Positions 15,101 through 24,285 of a stretch of 64,000 nucleotides of DNA are shown here, one piece after another. The notes below the pieces were generated by a model. It saw only the letters and a list, made by a program, of their open reading frames with translations. It was not told the DNA's origin and did no database searches. The stretch comes from Paratinospora sagittata (Eukaryota; Streptophyta; Magnoliopsida; Ranunculales; Menispermaceae): assembly GCA_035771175.1 (NCBI GenBank), contig CM069593.1:3094461-3158460 (forward strand). The letters run 5' to 3'. Positions within the stretch are counted from its first letter, which is position 1. The number at the start of each line of letters is the position of its first letter. Position numbers and translations under genes: made by a program.

Positions 15101-18100
15101 ATCACCCTCTAACATGTGAGCAGAACAAAACACTTGGGCTTCCTCATCAAGGCTAAGAGTCCGTGCGATCTTCTCAACATTTTTCAACCAGTCCTCGGCC
15201 TTCTTCAGCTCTGCTCCCCCATAAAATTTCTCTGGCTTCATTTTCATGAATCTCTCTACCATCTTAATTTGATGGTCTGAGGGGCCCCTAGTTGGAGTAG
15301 GAATAGGCGCGGGTGCAATCTCAGGTTGTGGTGCAGCCATAGGGGGTTCAGCTGCAACGTCAGCTTCCGTAGGATCAACCTCAACCTCAACCTCACCGGC
15401 ACCTGCCTCTTGAGGTACAACGGGAGGTGGCTGTGGCGTAGTATCCTCTGCTCTCCTCACCAGCTCCTGAATTTGAGCTGCCTGAGCTGCCATCTATGTG
15501 GCTTGGGTTGCCATCATGCGACCCTGAACAACAACTAATTCCTCCAACATCTTGATTTTATTTGTTTCGGATGACTCCATGTGTGGTTGTGTAACTCTCT
15601 CGCTTCTCCTCATGCCACTAAGAAGTAAAAGCATGAACAATCATCATACAAAAGAACATTCAAAACATCCTCAAAGCCTCATAACTACCCATATCATATA
15701 ATACACACAGAAAATAGGATAGTAAGGCTTTTAACTCATCTTATAAGCTTTTAAGTCACCTAACTCTCCACTTGATCAACCTAGGTCAAGTCATCTAAGT
15801 CAACAACTAAGAATACCTCGGGTGAACCTGGGCTTTAATACCAACTGTGGCGGCCCCACACCTCGGACCACCATCCCCCGCAACGGCGTGAGGAATGCCG
15901 GGGCGGGAAGCCCGGCGTAGGCATCACCAACCATCCCACATCATCCATTGGATGCCCCATATGGGACACTTGTCCACACTCATGCACCAACTTGACATGT
16001 GTTGGTCTCATTTTCCTATACCAACCACATGTAGGTAGCGTTTGGCAAATCTAATATTAAAAAATAAGCTATATTTTAATAAGAGCTCATTTTAGTAAAG
16101 CTTATTTGAAATGTATTGTTTGGTAATCAATGTTTTAACATCTAATTTTAGTTTTGAATTAGATTTAGAGCGTTTGGTAATCAACACTTAATTCTCTTAT
16201 TAGAGGGGTATTTGATGTCTTTTAGTAAAATATTTTTTGCTATTATATTATCTATAATAAAAATATTAAAAAAATTAAATTAAATATTTTTCAAATATTA
16301 TATTATTATAATTATATAAATAATTTAATTAATTAATTATTTATTTATTATTCACGTGACAATAACAAAACTAGATAAAATAAATAAGTTGTTTTTAAAT
16401 TTTCAACTCAACCATTTACTCACAAATAATGTAAAAGTGTAAAAGATATATTTATTGCTTAAAAAACAAATGCTACTAATCAATAAACAAAAAATATAGT
16501 TATCAATGATGACATAGTTGGTTGGCAATGCTATTTCTAACAATGAACATCTCTACATCATTTGTTTAAGCATTGATTCCTAAATTGCTCTCTTGATCTT
16601 CTAAACCATAATCCAATTCAACATTATTGTACTCATATTGAGCAAATAATTCATCTAGAATGACTTCTTTTCTAATAAAGTTATGTACGGCCATCGATGC
16701 GCACACAATACTTCGTTGTATTGGAAATGGATATGGTGTTACTTAGGACACCATACGACTGAACATCTCCAAGAAGACCCTGGTTCAATCTCAGATGCAA
16801 GTAAAATTAGATTGATGGCTTTTAAGAGATGCACTGGAAATAAATTGGAGAAGAAAATTCAGTATAATCAATCTCATTCTATTCACCAATTCAAAAAGAT
16901 ACAAATATATTTATCCTAGATCCTTCCAGTTACAAAATTTCCAATATGCAGGCTTTTTATTTTTTTCTTGTTTCATTATTTTGACCTGTTTGTTACATAC
17001 TCTCACATGAATTTGTATACATGTATACACAGAAAAAAATAGTCGAGGCAATGGGGGAGAAAGTTTTTTAATCTCAATGTGTACAACAGGGGTAACAAAG
17101 ATAATCGCTTATATATGAGTTCGCAATCGTGCCAACAGTGCATACTTTCAAGTTTCTGAGAGAGTTCTTTAATATTATCAAGTTGTTGTTGTTTGTACTC
17201 TTGACCACTAACTTCAGTAACAAGTTCCAAGCGCTTGGCCTGTGAATCTGAAACTGCAGATTCCAGGGAAGCCAATGTCGTTTCCACGCTCTGAAGTGGA
17301 CTTTCATTAATCATATTTGAAGATGTTGTCAACCCAATATTACTAGCACTACTCTGCCTGCTGAGCTTTTTAGAGTAAAAATCTTTCCCAAGCTCTCACT
17401 CCCTGCAAGCAATTCAAGTTTAAAAGTTAAAATTTATCCTGTGTTTTTTTTTTTTTTTTTTTTTTTTTTGAATTCTAAAATTTATCCTTTCTTAAAGATG
17501 TTATATATATATAACCATAAGAAACCAAAGCTGAAGTCGAGAAAGTCCTCTCTGTGCGTTGCAACGTTGGAGCAGATGCTGCAGTGCGCTGCAGTGGCAG
17601 AGAGAACTTCCTCTCTGCCGCGCTGCCCCTCCTTTCTGTTGTAGCGCGCGACAGAGAGGCACCTTCTTTCTGTCGCACGAGACCGAGAGGAGAAGTGGTT
17701 CCATCTCTGCCACGTTGGAAGAGAGAAACTCCTGTTTTTTTTTTTTGAGTTAAAAATTTTTATCTTGAGTTTGTGCAATGAAGGTGGGGAACAAAAGTGA
17801 AGGAGACACCGAGAAAAGAGAGAAAGGGAAGAGTTTAGAAGAGAAGAGAGTAGTTGGAGAGAAGGGGAAGAGTTTAGAAAAGAAGAAAATTGTTGGGAGA
17901 AGGAGGGCAATTTGGGATTTTTGAAAAAAAATTTACGTTTTTTTTTACAGCTCTTCCTCTACCCGCAATAGAGGTTTAGCCTCTAAAAAAAACAGCCAAA
18001 ATTTTTCACTTTTTTAAATAGAGGTTTAACCTTTAATTTTGCTAAACATCTATTTCTTTTAGAGGTTTTAAAATCCTAACCAAACACTCTATTTCTACAA

Positions 18101-20931
18101 AACTCTATTTGAGCAAAATAGAGGGAAGAAATAGAGTTGGCAAACGAGCCAGTGCTTTAACCAATCTCATGTTGCTATGTATTTTAATGTCCAATCAATC
18201 TAATACACCAAATTTTCATTTTCATTATTTTTTTTCCTTTTATTAAATCAATCTTAAGCCCATATCAATTCATAGTCCAATGGGTCCATACATAAATAAT
18301 AACACATGCATTATACTTTTATTTAACGTGGCCCACATACAATTCATAATGCACACATTTATATTAATGTGTTAATATGTCACTATTAATTCCATTAATA
18401 CCAAAATGACAACATTAATAATGATAGTTTTCTAAAATAGCATGCATTCTTAACCTATACGGGCACGTGGAGTTGGGCATCAATATAAACGGGATATGGG
18501 CCAAGTGAGGAAAATTTCAGGGCGTCAGAAATAGTGCATTGGTACACTATCTTTTATGGTTTCTATGATCCATTTAGTTTAGGGCCCATTTGGTTTGTGA
18601 TTCCAAATAATTTTTTTTGCATACAAAAAAAAAAAAAAAAAAAAGGAATAAGAGTTTGGTTTGTAAATTTAAATTTTTTTTATTTTTCAAATTTTACTTG
18701 GTATTTGAAAACAATAAAAAGTTTTTTGAATTTTGTGTGTTAGGTTATATCCTAAGATTTGAGTCCCAGAGCAAATGCAAACTTAGTAATCCCCTCTTCT
18801 CATGGGGTGTGATTTGACAGCAATGCTTCATTCACCATTTTTTACAACTTCAGTCATGCTCTCTACTTTGCTTTATGGCAGGTCGCCTAGGTGGGAAAAT
18901 ATTGCTTTTTCATTGCGGCAACTTTCTGATTCGGAACTCCTCCTTAAATCCTCTACCTCACCTTTTGCAGAGGGCCCAGATTTTGTTGACAATGAAAGAA
19001 GGTATATACAGTAAAAGTAGGCATAAATCCAATGTTTGGTTGATTATATGCCACAAACTTGAGTAGTTTGCAATTAAATCTTGCAAAATGGTTTAGTTTG
19101 CCGGACCTGCCATGTGGTTGGCTACATGTGGAATATTGAGAACTTCAATATATTTATCCATATCAACTCTTTTCAATTGCATGAGGTTGGCTACCCATCC
19201 ACTTTCTTAATTATGTTCCATTAAGGGCTAAATCTGTAGCTATATTATAAGTAGTTATGTCTTTCTAACAAACACACACACTACATTATAAGTAGTTATA
19301 TCTTTCTAATTATCTTTGACACACACACAAACTCTATGTTTTCCTCTTTCTTTATTATTAATTTTCAATATGTCACTCCTCTTGATTGAAACGTTCAACA
19401 GTCTTTTCTCTCTCCCTCTCTCCGATTTTTCATATTAGTATTGTTTCTCCTTTAAATACTTTACCATGTTTCATTGTTTCCATCTTAACATTCACACTTC
19501 AATCACACATAATTTATTAACATGTTTTTTCTTTATTGCATGTTATGTTTTATAAAGCTTGGTTGGCATGATAATGGTCCTTATAAAATTTGCCTTTTAA
19601 CTTTTATGTGATGTTATGCTGATCATATAAAAGTTTGGAAGCAATCTCCTCTTAACCCAGCCTGTCTTAATTTTATGGTTGACATCATCTTTTATTTCTT
19701 CTTGTTGAATAATCACCCTTAAATATTTGAAATTTCTATTCTATCTTTTATAATTTCTTTGAGTTTCTTGATACCAATCAGATTATAGCATTGATTCTTA
19801 GTTTTTCCGATGTGGTGTCTAATTGGTTTCCTGATATTATCATTACTTATTTCAATTCTGCATACCACCTTATTATAAATGGATGATGCTAACAGTTCCC
19901 CATTCAAAAAAGAAAAAAAAGGCAGTTCCCTCTTCAATCATTATCTTAGTCTTTGACTTCTTGCAAGACTTATGTTATTATTTATGTCTCTTTTTCCCAG
20001 TATTCCTGCTTCTCTTTTGTCATTTTTAACCCTCACACGACTATATCTCAGCATTTCATCCATATTTTCTTACAGGCGGGCTTTATTTAATTCCAATTTT
20101 ATGACTGGGTCTTTTTTTTTTTTTTTTTTTTTAAATTTATCTACCAAGCTCTACTTTCTAGTTCTCAAAGTTTCTATCATGAGGCTAAATGATTTTATGC
20201 ATCTGTATTAACTATGCCTATGCTGACCTTATTTGTATAAGTTTAAACACAGCTGATTCCAAGCTTAGATAAAGGAGAGTTGTGTTAGGTAGCTAACAAA
20301 CAGTGTAAAAACTTGTTAGATCAAAAATTAAAATAATGACATGAATCTACTTAGACTATGCACAGTAGAGTGAAAGAAGTTGATTCATGTAGCCGACATC
20401 ATAATTGGGATCAGGCCTAGTTGAGTTGAGTTGAGTTGTATCAACTTCTTTAGCCAGAGGAGTCCAGCAATTTTCCTAACATTTTCTAAAAACTAGAAGT
20501 CGTATTGTGTCAAATTTCTCAAGATGTGTAATAGCTTTGCATTCACCCAAGTTCCGGAAACCTTTTCCTATCATTTGCTATAAGTTGGTGAATCGGTGTG
20601 TCATTTTTCTGGAGGATAACCTGCCTTGCCCTTCCTAATTCATCCAAAGTTAATGTGAAAACTATAGGTTCAGAGAACACCATATCATGAATTAGAATCA
20701 ACAGAGTTGGATCAATTCAGTTTTGCTGCAATGACCATGCAAAAACCTTGATTTTGCTGAATTCAAAAAGGAGAAGATTTTGTGCTTAAATAAATATTTC
20801 ATCTGAGTAAACTTCTCTTCCACAGGTTGCTTGATTATTTGATTCAGCATCCATACTGGAGTGAGACATTTCCTATGAGGAAACCACGTATTTTTGAAAG
20901 GACTGCCAATGGAGGTTGGATAAGATGCTGA
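115..20931 (+). CDS. NTAN1: Protein N-terminal asparagine amidohydrolase, nine exons
   Basis: Removes the amide from N-terminal Asn of target proteins, giving N-terminal Asp, a step of the N-degron (Arg) pathway in the cytosol or nucleus. Exons: 115-165, 979-1161, 1561-1625, 1723-1822, 1918-1956, 2064-2255, 4360-4538, 18882-19001, 20826-20931. They join in frame to 1035 nt, 344 aa, about the length I expect for plant NTAN1. Junctions are GT-AG and phases agree at every junction. The protein starts MIFVDGAP and carries GTDEATTC, with the likely catalytic Cys at residue 88, then [32 protein letters not shown] and [12 protein letters not shown], all NTAN1 landmarks. It ends [13 protein letters not shown]. 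No stop or frameshift occurs in the exons, so the gene looks functional despite a 14.3-kb intron 7 filled with transposons. Intron 6 carries an Au SINE. The start is the first ATG and matches the family N terminus. Confidence 0.93.
2399..2604 (+). mobile_element. Au-type SINE in NTAN1 intron 6
   Basis: A tRNA-derived short retroposon of about 205 bp. Box A-like sequence GGTACAATGGTAAGAG lies near 2415. A box B-like segment follows at about 2451-2464, inside GTGGTCACGGGTTTTAGTG. The body reads AAGGCTGGATATAATAGACCC and GGAGCTTCGTGCATTGGG, typical of the Au SINE family, and the element ends in a short T run. It is flanked by an 11-bp target duplication with one mismatch: TGGGTAATCCC at 2388-2398 and TGGGTTATCCC at 2605-2615. 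It is non-coding. Confidence 0.85.
2616..4359. other. Rest of NTAN1 intron 6
   Basis: Non-coding intron. From about 2752 to 3450 it contains degenerate stretches rich in GGGTTGGGTT-like motifs, starting with TTAGAGGTGTGCATAAAACTCG. This resembles the start of a hAT-type MITE, but I could not find the matching far end. A duplicated CACTCTCCCTCTTGTTTA motif lies near 3240-3270. I see no gene here. Confidence 0.5.
4996..5130 (-). mobile_element. RTE-type LINE 3-prime end fragment
   Basis: The minus strand reads AGAGCGGAATGGAGGAAGC, then ATTCATGTAGCCAACCC, and finishes in a (TTGAG)n run seen on the plus strand as (CTCAA)n at about 5003-5028. This tail structure is typical of plant RTE-like non-LTR retrotransposons. 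A related tail in the opposite orientation lies in intron 8 near 20380-20440. Only the 3-prime end is present and no reverse transcriptase is visible. Confidence 0.5.
5155..5318 (+). mobile_element. Diverged Au-like SINE in NTAN1 intron 7
   Basis: Box B GGTTTGAATCC at 5202-5212 is followed by AAACAACCTCTCC, a TAAGGCTT segment, and CCCCATGCCCTAGGTACGCC before a T-rich end. The order matches the SINE at 2399-2604, but it is more decayed. Ends were placed by similarity only, and no clear target duplication was found. Confidence 0.55.
5440..5560 (+). repeat. Internal RTE-like fragment matching intron 8 copy
   Basis: The stretch beginning AGCTTGGATAAAGTAGGAG, with TAGGTAGTTCCCAACTAGCG and ATATGAATTTACTTAATC, resembles 20262-20370 in intron 8 (AGCTTAGATAAAGGAGAG, TAGGTAGCTAACAAACAG, ACATGAATCTACTTAGAC). 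Both are probably pieces of the same non-LTR element family. The match was made by eye. Confidence 0.4.
6409..6857 (+). repeat. Left LTR of the gypsy element, 3-prime truncated
   Basis: It matches the reverse complement of the right LTR from its first base until GGGGCAT at 6851-6857, after which the two diverge. About 449 of roughly 560 LTR bases are present. By eye about 25 differences occur over the first 285 bp, so this insertion is clearly older than the nested copia element. Confidence 0.85.
6925..7895 (+). pseudogene. Ty3/gypsy integrase C-terminal fragment
   Basis: Plus-strand remnant. It starts [18 protein letters not shown], continues [12 protein letters not shown] then a stop, and later reads [40 protein letters not shown] and [10 protein letters not shown]. 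Then follow the C-terminal [10 protein letters not shown] and [18 protein letters not shown] segments. These are the core and C-terminal integrase regions of plant gypsy elements. Several stops and frame changes are present. It lies head-on against the RNase H fragment on the other strand, an arrangement no intact element has. Confidence 0.85.
7911..8528 (-). pseudogene. Ty3/gypsy RNase H and RT C-terminal fragment
   Basis: Minus-strand remnant. It starts [20 protein letters not shown] (right edge next to the copia insertion) and has a stop just after RRFV. It continues through [14 protein letters not shown], the RNase H start [17 protein letters not shown] and [16 protein letters not shown] to the domain end [12 protein letters not shown]. 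The upstream half of the same reading frame resumes at 13302, beyond the nested copia element. No integrase follows on this strand. The left edge meets the plus-strand integrase fragment near 7895-7911. Confidence 0.88.
8529..8755 (+). repeat. 5-prime LTR of nested copia element
   Basis: 227 bp, starting TGTTACCATATATAGC and ending AAAAGTTATCA. It contains a short tandem motif in which CTTAGAT and TGTAAATCAG recur three times (about 8630-8685). It differs from the 3-prime LTR by five substitutions (four transitions, one transversion). Confidence 0.95.
8756..8767 (+). other. Primer-binding site of nested copia element
   Basis: TGGTATCAGAGC directly follows the LTR. It is complementary to the 3-prime end of initiator methionine tRNA, the usual primer for plant copia reverse transcription. 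Confidence 0.95.
9018..13067 (+). pseudogene. Copia gag-pol polyprotein, disrupted
   Basis: One reading frame runs from ATG 9018. An in-frame TAA at 9333-9335 cuts gag after NSARRF. The frame then stays open from 9336 to 11795 and includes two CCHC knuckles ([14 protein letters not shown] and [14 protein letters not shown]), protease motif [11 protein letters not shown], pre-integrase HKRLGHPNS, and integrase [16 protein letters not shown] and [14 protein letters not shown] frameshift near 11705, in the RT entry region, moves the rest to another frame (11705-12529), which carries [31 protein letters not shown] and catalytic VYVDDIVIT. More breaks occur near 12500 and 12680. RNase H ends at about 13067 with the motif [13 protein letters not shown]. 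The protein cannot be made whole, so this copy is inactive. Confidence 0.93.
13075..13301 (+). repeat. 3-prime LTR of nested copia element
   Basis: 227 bp, preceded by the purine tract GATGGGGGA (13066-13074) and followed by the TAGGC target duplication. Confidence 0.95.
13302..14381 (-). pseudogene. Ty3/gypsy protease and RT, N-terminal part
   Basis: Minus-strand remnant. The protease part includes [18 protein letters not shown] and [10 protein letters not shown]. It is followed by [18 protein letters not shown] and [19 protein letters not shown] then resumes abruptly at [20 protein letters not shown] and continues with [19 protein letters not shown] and the FIDD catalytic motif ([13 protein letters not shown]). 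The usual 80-100 residues between these parts, including the first RT catalytic segment, are missing around 13690. This is an internal deletion with a frame change. The fragment ends at the copia insertion, just after KIKAIFNWP. Confidence 0.88.
14291..15493 (-). pseudogene. Ty3/gypsy gag fragment
   Basis: Minus-strand reading frame starting at [17 protein letters not shown]. It has a Pro-rich N-terminal region and the capsid core [43 protein letters not shown] and [19 protein letters not shown] stop follows near 14864 and the rest lies in other frames down to about 14291. The single CCHC knuckle region is near 14400, where the minus strand encodes a C..CG..GH....C pattern. This is typical chromovirus-like gag, decayed. 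Confidence 0.85.
15832..15843 (-). other. Decayed primer-binding site of the gypsy element
   Basis: The minus strand reads TGGTATTAAAGC two bases after the LTR end. It matches the initiator tRNA-Met site TGGTATCAGAGC at 10 of 12 bases, both changes being transitions. It fixes the right LTR as the 5-prime LTR of the minus-strand gag-pol. Confidence 0.75.
16034..18151. mobile_element. PIF/Harbinger-type DNA transposon remnant
   Basis: A 2.1-kb insertion defined by comparing the two gypsy LTRs: CATGTA-CTTTAACC in the left copy is split here. Its ends are inverted relatives, GGTAGCGTTTGGCAAA at the left and TTGGCAAACGAGCC at the right. The 3-bp flanks are GTA and GTG, compatible with a mutated 3-bp duplication. 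Inside is a minus-strand transposase C-terminal fragment, a 19-base poly(T) and T-rich low-complexity sequence. It is probably dead. Confidence 0.75.
16566..16739 (-). pseudogene. Harbinger transposase C-terminal fragment
   Basis: The minus strand reads [20 protein letters not shown], then [12 protein letters not shown] and an acidic tail ([11 protein letters not shown]) to a stop. Harbinger transposases carry a similar CATLHNFIR-like segment near their C terminus. A stop lies just upstream (near 16744) and the rest of the DDE domain is not recognisable. Confidence 0.65.
18535..18881. other. Distal end of NTAN1 intron 7
   Basis: Non-coding intron between the transposon and exon 8. It has an A21 run near 18626-18646 and AT-rich sequence, and ends in the acceptor CTTTATGGCAG at 18871-18881. 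I see no further element. Confidence 0.6.
20262..20440 (+). mobile_element. RTE-type LINE 3-prime end in NTAN1 intron 8
   Basis: Ends ATTCATGTAGCCGACATC, GGGATCAGGCCTAGTTGAG and a (TTGAG)n run. It is the same family as the fragments at 4996-5130 and 5440-5560 in intron 7. Only the terminal 180 bp or so is recognisable. Confidence 0.5.
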
Positions 20932-22251
20932 GCTTATGAAGGTCTTGCTTTAACTACATGGGAAAGAAAGTATATGCAACTGTTTGTGTTATTTAATTCT
21001 ACTTTCCATTATTACTTGTCCCTTGTGTTCCACATCTCCATGTTTCATGGTTTGTATAGTGTTTGAGTTTTTTGATAGAACCCAAAATTTTATCAGGTAA
21101 TTTAGGGAGAGTTGGCAGAGTGTTCTCTGGTGTGACTCCTTTGAACTCACTAGGACTGCCAAGGAGGAGGTGTCTAAGAAGCCTTACCTTGCCTGCAGAA
21201 CTCATGGGATGCTGAAGCTTGTACATGTTATGGCTTCACATCTTGCATATATGGTTTGCTCATCAGAATCTATCTTATATTTCCCATCCTCTGCTCCCAC
21301 TTTGTCAACCTACTTTATGGTCTTGTCTATCATTTTTCTAATGGTTGAAAGCCCTGGAAATGAATTTTGTTGGGTATGGCTCATGGATTTCATCTTTCTC
21401 CCAACCGTTTATACTCTTCTCTAACTTTGGTTTTCTTACCTTTCCTTTATTGAAGAAAAAAAATATATGAAGCAATCTTTGTAAAACAACTGCAAGTTTC
21501 ATTTCTTTGTGAAAGGCCATATTGAGGAATGACCTTCTGGAGGATACAACTATAAGTTGTATATTTAAATGATCAATGCTTGATTGTCATTGATTTTCTT
21601 GAATATAAGAATTGCCAAGGAAATATTTAGAATTGTAAATACTTTTTGTACATTTTTTTCATGTATCTTTTTCTGTTGATATAACTATAGCTTTTTTGAA
21701 TTTTAAAAAGTTTCCCCTAATGACTATCTTATTTAGAAAAAATAATAAAAATTAATATGACTGAAAATAGGTTTTAACAAGTGGAGATTCGATTTACTCA
21801 TTATTTGTCTATTTAGAGCAATAAAGTGAAAGTATTGAACTGATCCAATATTAGCTGGAGCAAGAGCAACGACTATATGAGACAACAATTACTTTCTTGT
21901 TTTATTGACATTTAAAATGTATATAGGTGGGGCCTGAGTCCCAATTAGTTATGTTACGTTGCTAATTTTTCAACTAACAAATAAAATAATGCGTTATGAA
22001 AATAATAGTGTTTAAAATACAAAAAGAAGAGATTTGTGCACTTCTTTCTATTCTTAATTTAGGAGATTATTGATCCAACCAATTGATACTATAGTGGTAA
22101 AACTGGCCAAATTTTCATTTAATAATTCCTTTTGAAATATCAAAATCAGTTTTTTTTGTTAAAGAGAGAGGAAGTATATACAGGAACTTATGATGTTCAA
22201 TGATTTTATTTTTTTAACATTGTATTATGTGATAGTGTGTGATGTAATAAC
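20932..22251. other. NTAN1 3-prime flank, no gene seen
   Basis: Contains the NTAN1 3-prime UTR and AT-rich intergenic sequence. A minus-strand open stretch at 20999-21226 has no recognisable domain. I support no gene here. Confidence 0.5.
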
Positions 22252-22753
22252 TGTTGGGCGGGCCTGGATCTTTATTAGTATCGATATTGTCTTCAACTTA
22301 ATCACTTTGGGCTCAAGTGCGAGGTTTTACTCTAAAAAGTTTCGGTACTAATTAAGGTGAGATTTCAACTTATATTTTTTGTGATGAACTTATTCATACC
22401 TGATGCAAAACTATTATTTTGGTCAACCCATTCCCAACAAATTTTTATCTTAGATCAAAATTTAACTTTATCATGATCATATTGCACGATATATGTTAGA
22501 TTAACTGTCAACATTATCTCGAGGAGGAGGAACTCAAAAGACTATCTGTGACCATGAACATATTTACGTATTTTACCTTGACATACGTGAGTTTCAACCA
22601 AACCAACGGCTCTGATACCATTATTGGGCGGCCTGTGTTTTTATTAATATCGATATTGTCATCAATTTAACTAAGGAGTTTTACTCCAAAATACTAATTA
22701 GAGTGATCCCAAGAAAAACTCAAAAAGGTGTGTGCGATTTTTTATTCATGACA
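22252..22753 (-). mobile_element. TRIM-like miniature LTR retrotransposon
   Basis: Two direct repeats start TGTTGGGCGGGCCTGG (22252) and TATTGGGCGGCCTGTG (22622). Both continue TTATTA-TATCGATATTGTC and share GTTTTACTC and TACTAATTA farther on. GCTCTGATACCA, the reverse complement of a tRNA-iMet primer-binding site, ends at 22620, one base before the right repeat. The element is therefore a minus-strand unit of about 500 bp with LTRs near 130-155 bp and no coding capacity. Possible 5-bp flanks are ATAAC and ATAAT. The right boundary is approximate. Confidence 0.65.
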
Positions 22754-24029
22754 ATAATACTTATTTGATATTTTTTCCCGTTAACATATTAATGGATTTA
22801 GATGGTATATTTTCTTGTACACCAAAGCCAGCTAGCACATCTATTAATTAAAATACTAAATTTTTAATTAATAGATAAGCTTGACTTTAATGAGGCCGTT
22901 TCTGATCTAATATATCATTGATATGTAAACAAGATGAGTTAGTTGTGTTTCTTTCAGGTTGAGTTTATTATTGGCTTTTCTCTTAGATGTGAATTCTAAA
23001 TTTCTAATAACCCTATTAAAAAATAAAATAAAAATAAAAACATATTAAACGGACAATCAACTAACAGGTTTTGAGTAGTATTTATGAATTTATAAATGTA
23101 ATAGATAGTACAAACAAGTGGTTCGATCAGTGGAAATGGGCTGAGTCCCAATTAAGATTGTCCCTATATAAAAGTTTCAAGGTTCCATTATTAAAGGCGT
23201 CCTCAAACAAAGACTAGGCCCACACCTCAAGGGTGTGAGATTGTATATTGTATTTCTTGTTAACTGAAATTACTAAATTTAAGTAAAATATAAAATAATG
23301 GAAGAAAAATAAGCTATGAGAGTTACAAGAAAACATCTAGAATGACAAATATTAATTATAAGAACAAATTGAATCACGAATAATCTACTATTTTTTTTTT
23401 TCTATAACGCAAACAATAACAATAAAACTGATCGAATACTACTGTTTCATTGCCAAAGAGAAATATTTTGTTAAAAAAGGTAAAACAAGATGAGAAGAGT
23501 TTGATGGGTCTAAGCTTTACAATAGTAAACAAGAACTCTCATTGCCTAATTCAGATTCATTTTACATGCTTTCTCTGTGTTATTGAAATAACTCATTTTC
23601 TATCTTATGGAAGCATCTGTATTTGAAATGAACGCTTTGTGACACACAAGATATCTCTAATTCTCATAGGGTCTCTGGCATTTTGCCTCCTTGAAGGGAG
23701 AGAGCTTAACTTGATCATGATTTCTTTCAATCTTCTCCGAAGCTTGTTAATTACTTGGTTTTTGTGTGCTTGCTGGTCGATCTCTCTTTTAGGTACTTGG
23801 CACTCTCTCATTCCATCTCTCTCCTCTCCTTTGAAGAAGCTCTTGTTTTTGTTCATCTACCTCCAAAGAGTAAACATGGATCCTAAGCTCTTTCTCTTTG
23901 ATTGGTTTTCGAGCAACATCATATATTGCTTCTTTAATTTGTGAATTATCTCCTTTTGGTTTATGTTTTAATATGTGAAAATGTAAATATATATGTTTAG
24001 ATAATATATATATATATATATAACTACAT
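22754..24029. other. Intergenic AT-rich stretch
   Basis: No gene recognised. Minus-strand open frames overlap at 23605-24133. They read like a basic, charged helical peptide but match no family I know. An (AT)n run lies near 24007-24022. Confidence 0.45.
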
Positions 24030-24285
24030 GAGCTAGTTTGGTACACGGAATTAGATGAGATAGAACTTTTTTTAGTCTCAAATTCATATTTGGTTGCTGA
24101 CCAGATTAAGATAAAAAATAATCGCATCCTCATTTTTATTTTTATCCTATTGTAATGGTATAAAATAATGAATTTTGTATTTTTTTAATTTTATTTTTTA
24201 ATTATTTAATCTTATTTTATCCTATTTGATTCAATTTAATCTCATAAAAATAATTTTATCGTATCTCGCCCACCAAACGAGCCCT
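24030..24285. mobile_element. MITE-like element
   Basis: About 256 bp with imperfect terminal inverted repeats: GAGCTAGTTTGGTACACGG at the left, and CCCACCAAACGAGCCCT at the right, whose complement is AGGGCTCGTTTGGTGGG. The interior is AT-rich with TTATCC/GATAA motifs. The form is that of a Tourist or Harbinger-derived MITE. The target duplication is unclear. Confidence 0.45.

Larger units (their letters stand above)
6409..18529. mobile_element. Rearranged Ty3/gypsy element with inverted LTRs
   Basis: A 12.1-kb insertion in NTAN1 intron 7, flanked by a perfect 5-bp target duplication AATAG (6404-6408 and 18530-18534). Both outer ends are the 5-prime end of the same LTR: TGTGACG on the plus strand at 6409, and its reverse complement ending at 18529. 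The LTRs are therefore inverted relative to each other. From left to right it holds a truncated LTR, an integrase fragment (+), then on the minus strand RNase H, RT, protease, gag, primer-binding site and the right LTR. A copia element (8529-13301) and a PIF/Harbinger element (16034-18151) are nested inside. Without them the element is about 5.2 kb. Coding parts are broken by stops and by a deletion of the N-terminal half of RT. Confidence 0.85.
15846..18529 (-). repeat. Right LTR of the gypsy element, split by an insertion
   Basis: The minus-strand LTR starts at 18529 (TCTGACGCCCTGAA) and ends at 15846 (GGCCGCCACA). It is interrupted by the PIF/Harbinger insertion at 16034-18151. Without the insert it is about 560 bp. 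The left LTR supplies the uninterrupted version of the insertion site. Confidence 0.85.

Noticed and set aside
20999..21226. Minus-strand 75-codon open frame after NTAN1
   Set aside because: No recognisable domain and no splice or promoter context.
23605..24133. Overlapping minus-strand open frames rich in Lys, Arg and Glu
   Set aside because: Two different frames, no start context or splice support, no known family, and overlap with an AT repeat and a MITE edge.
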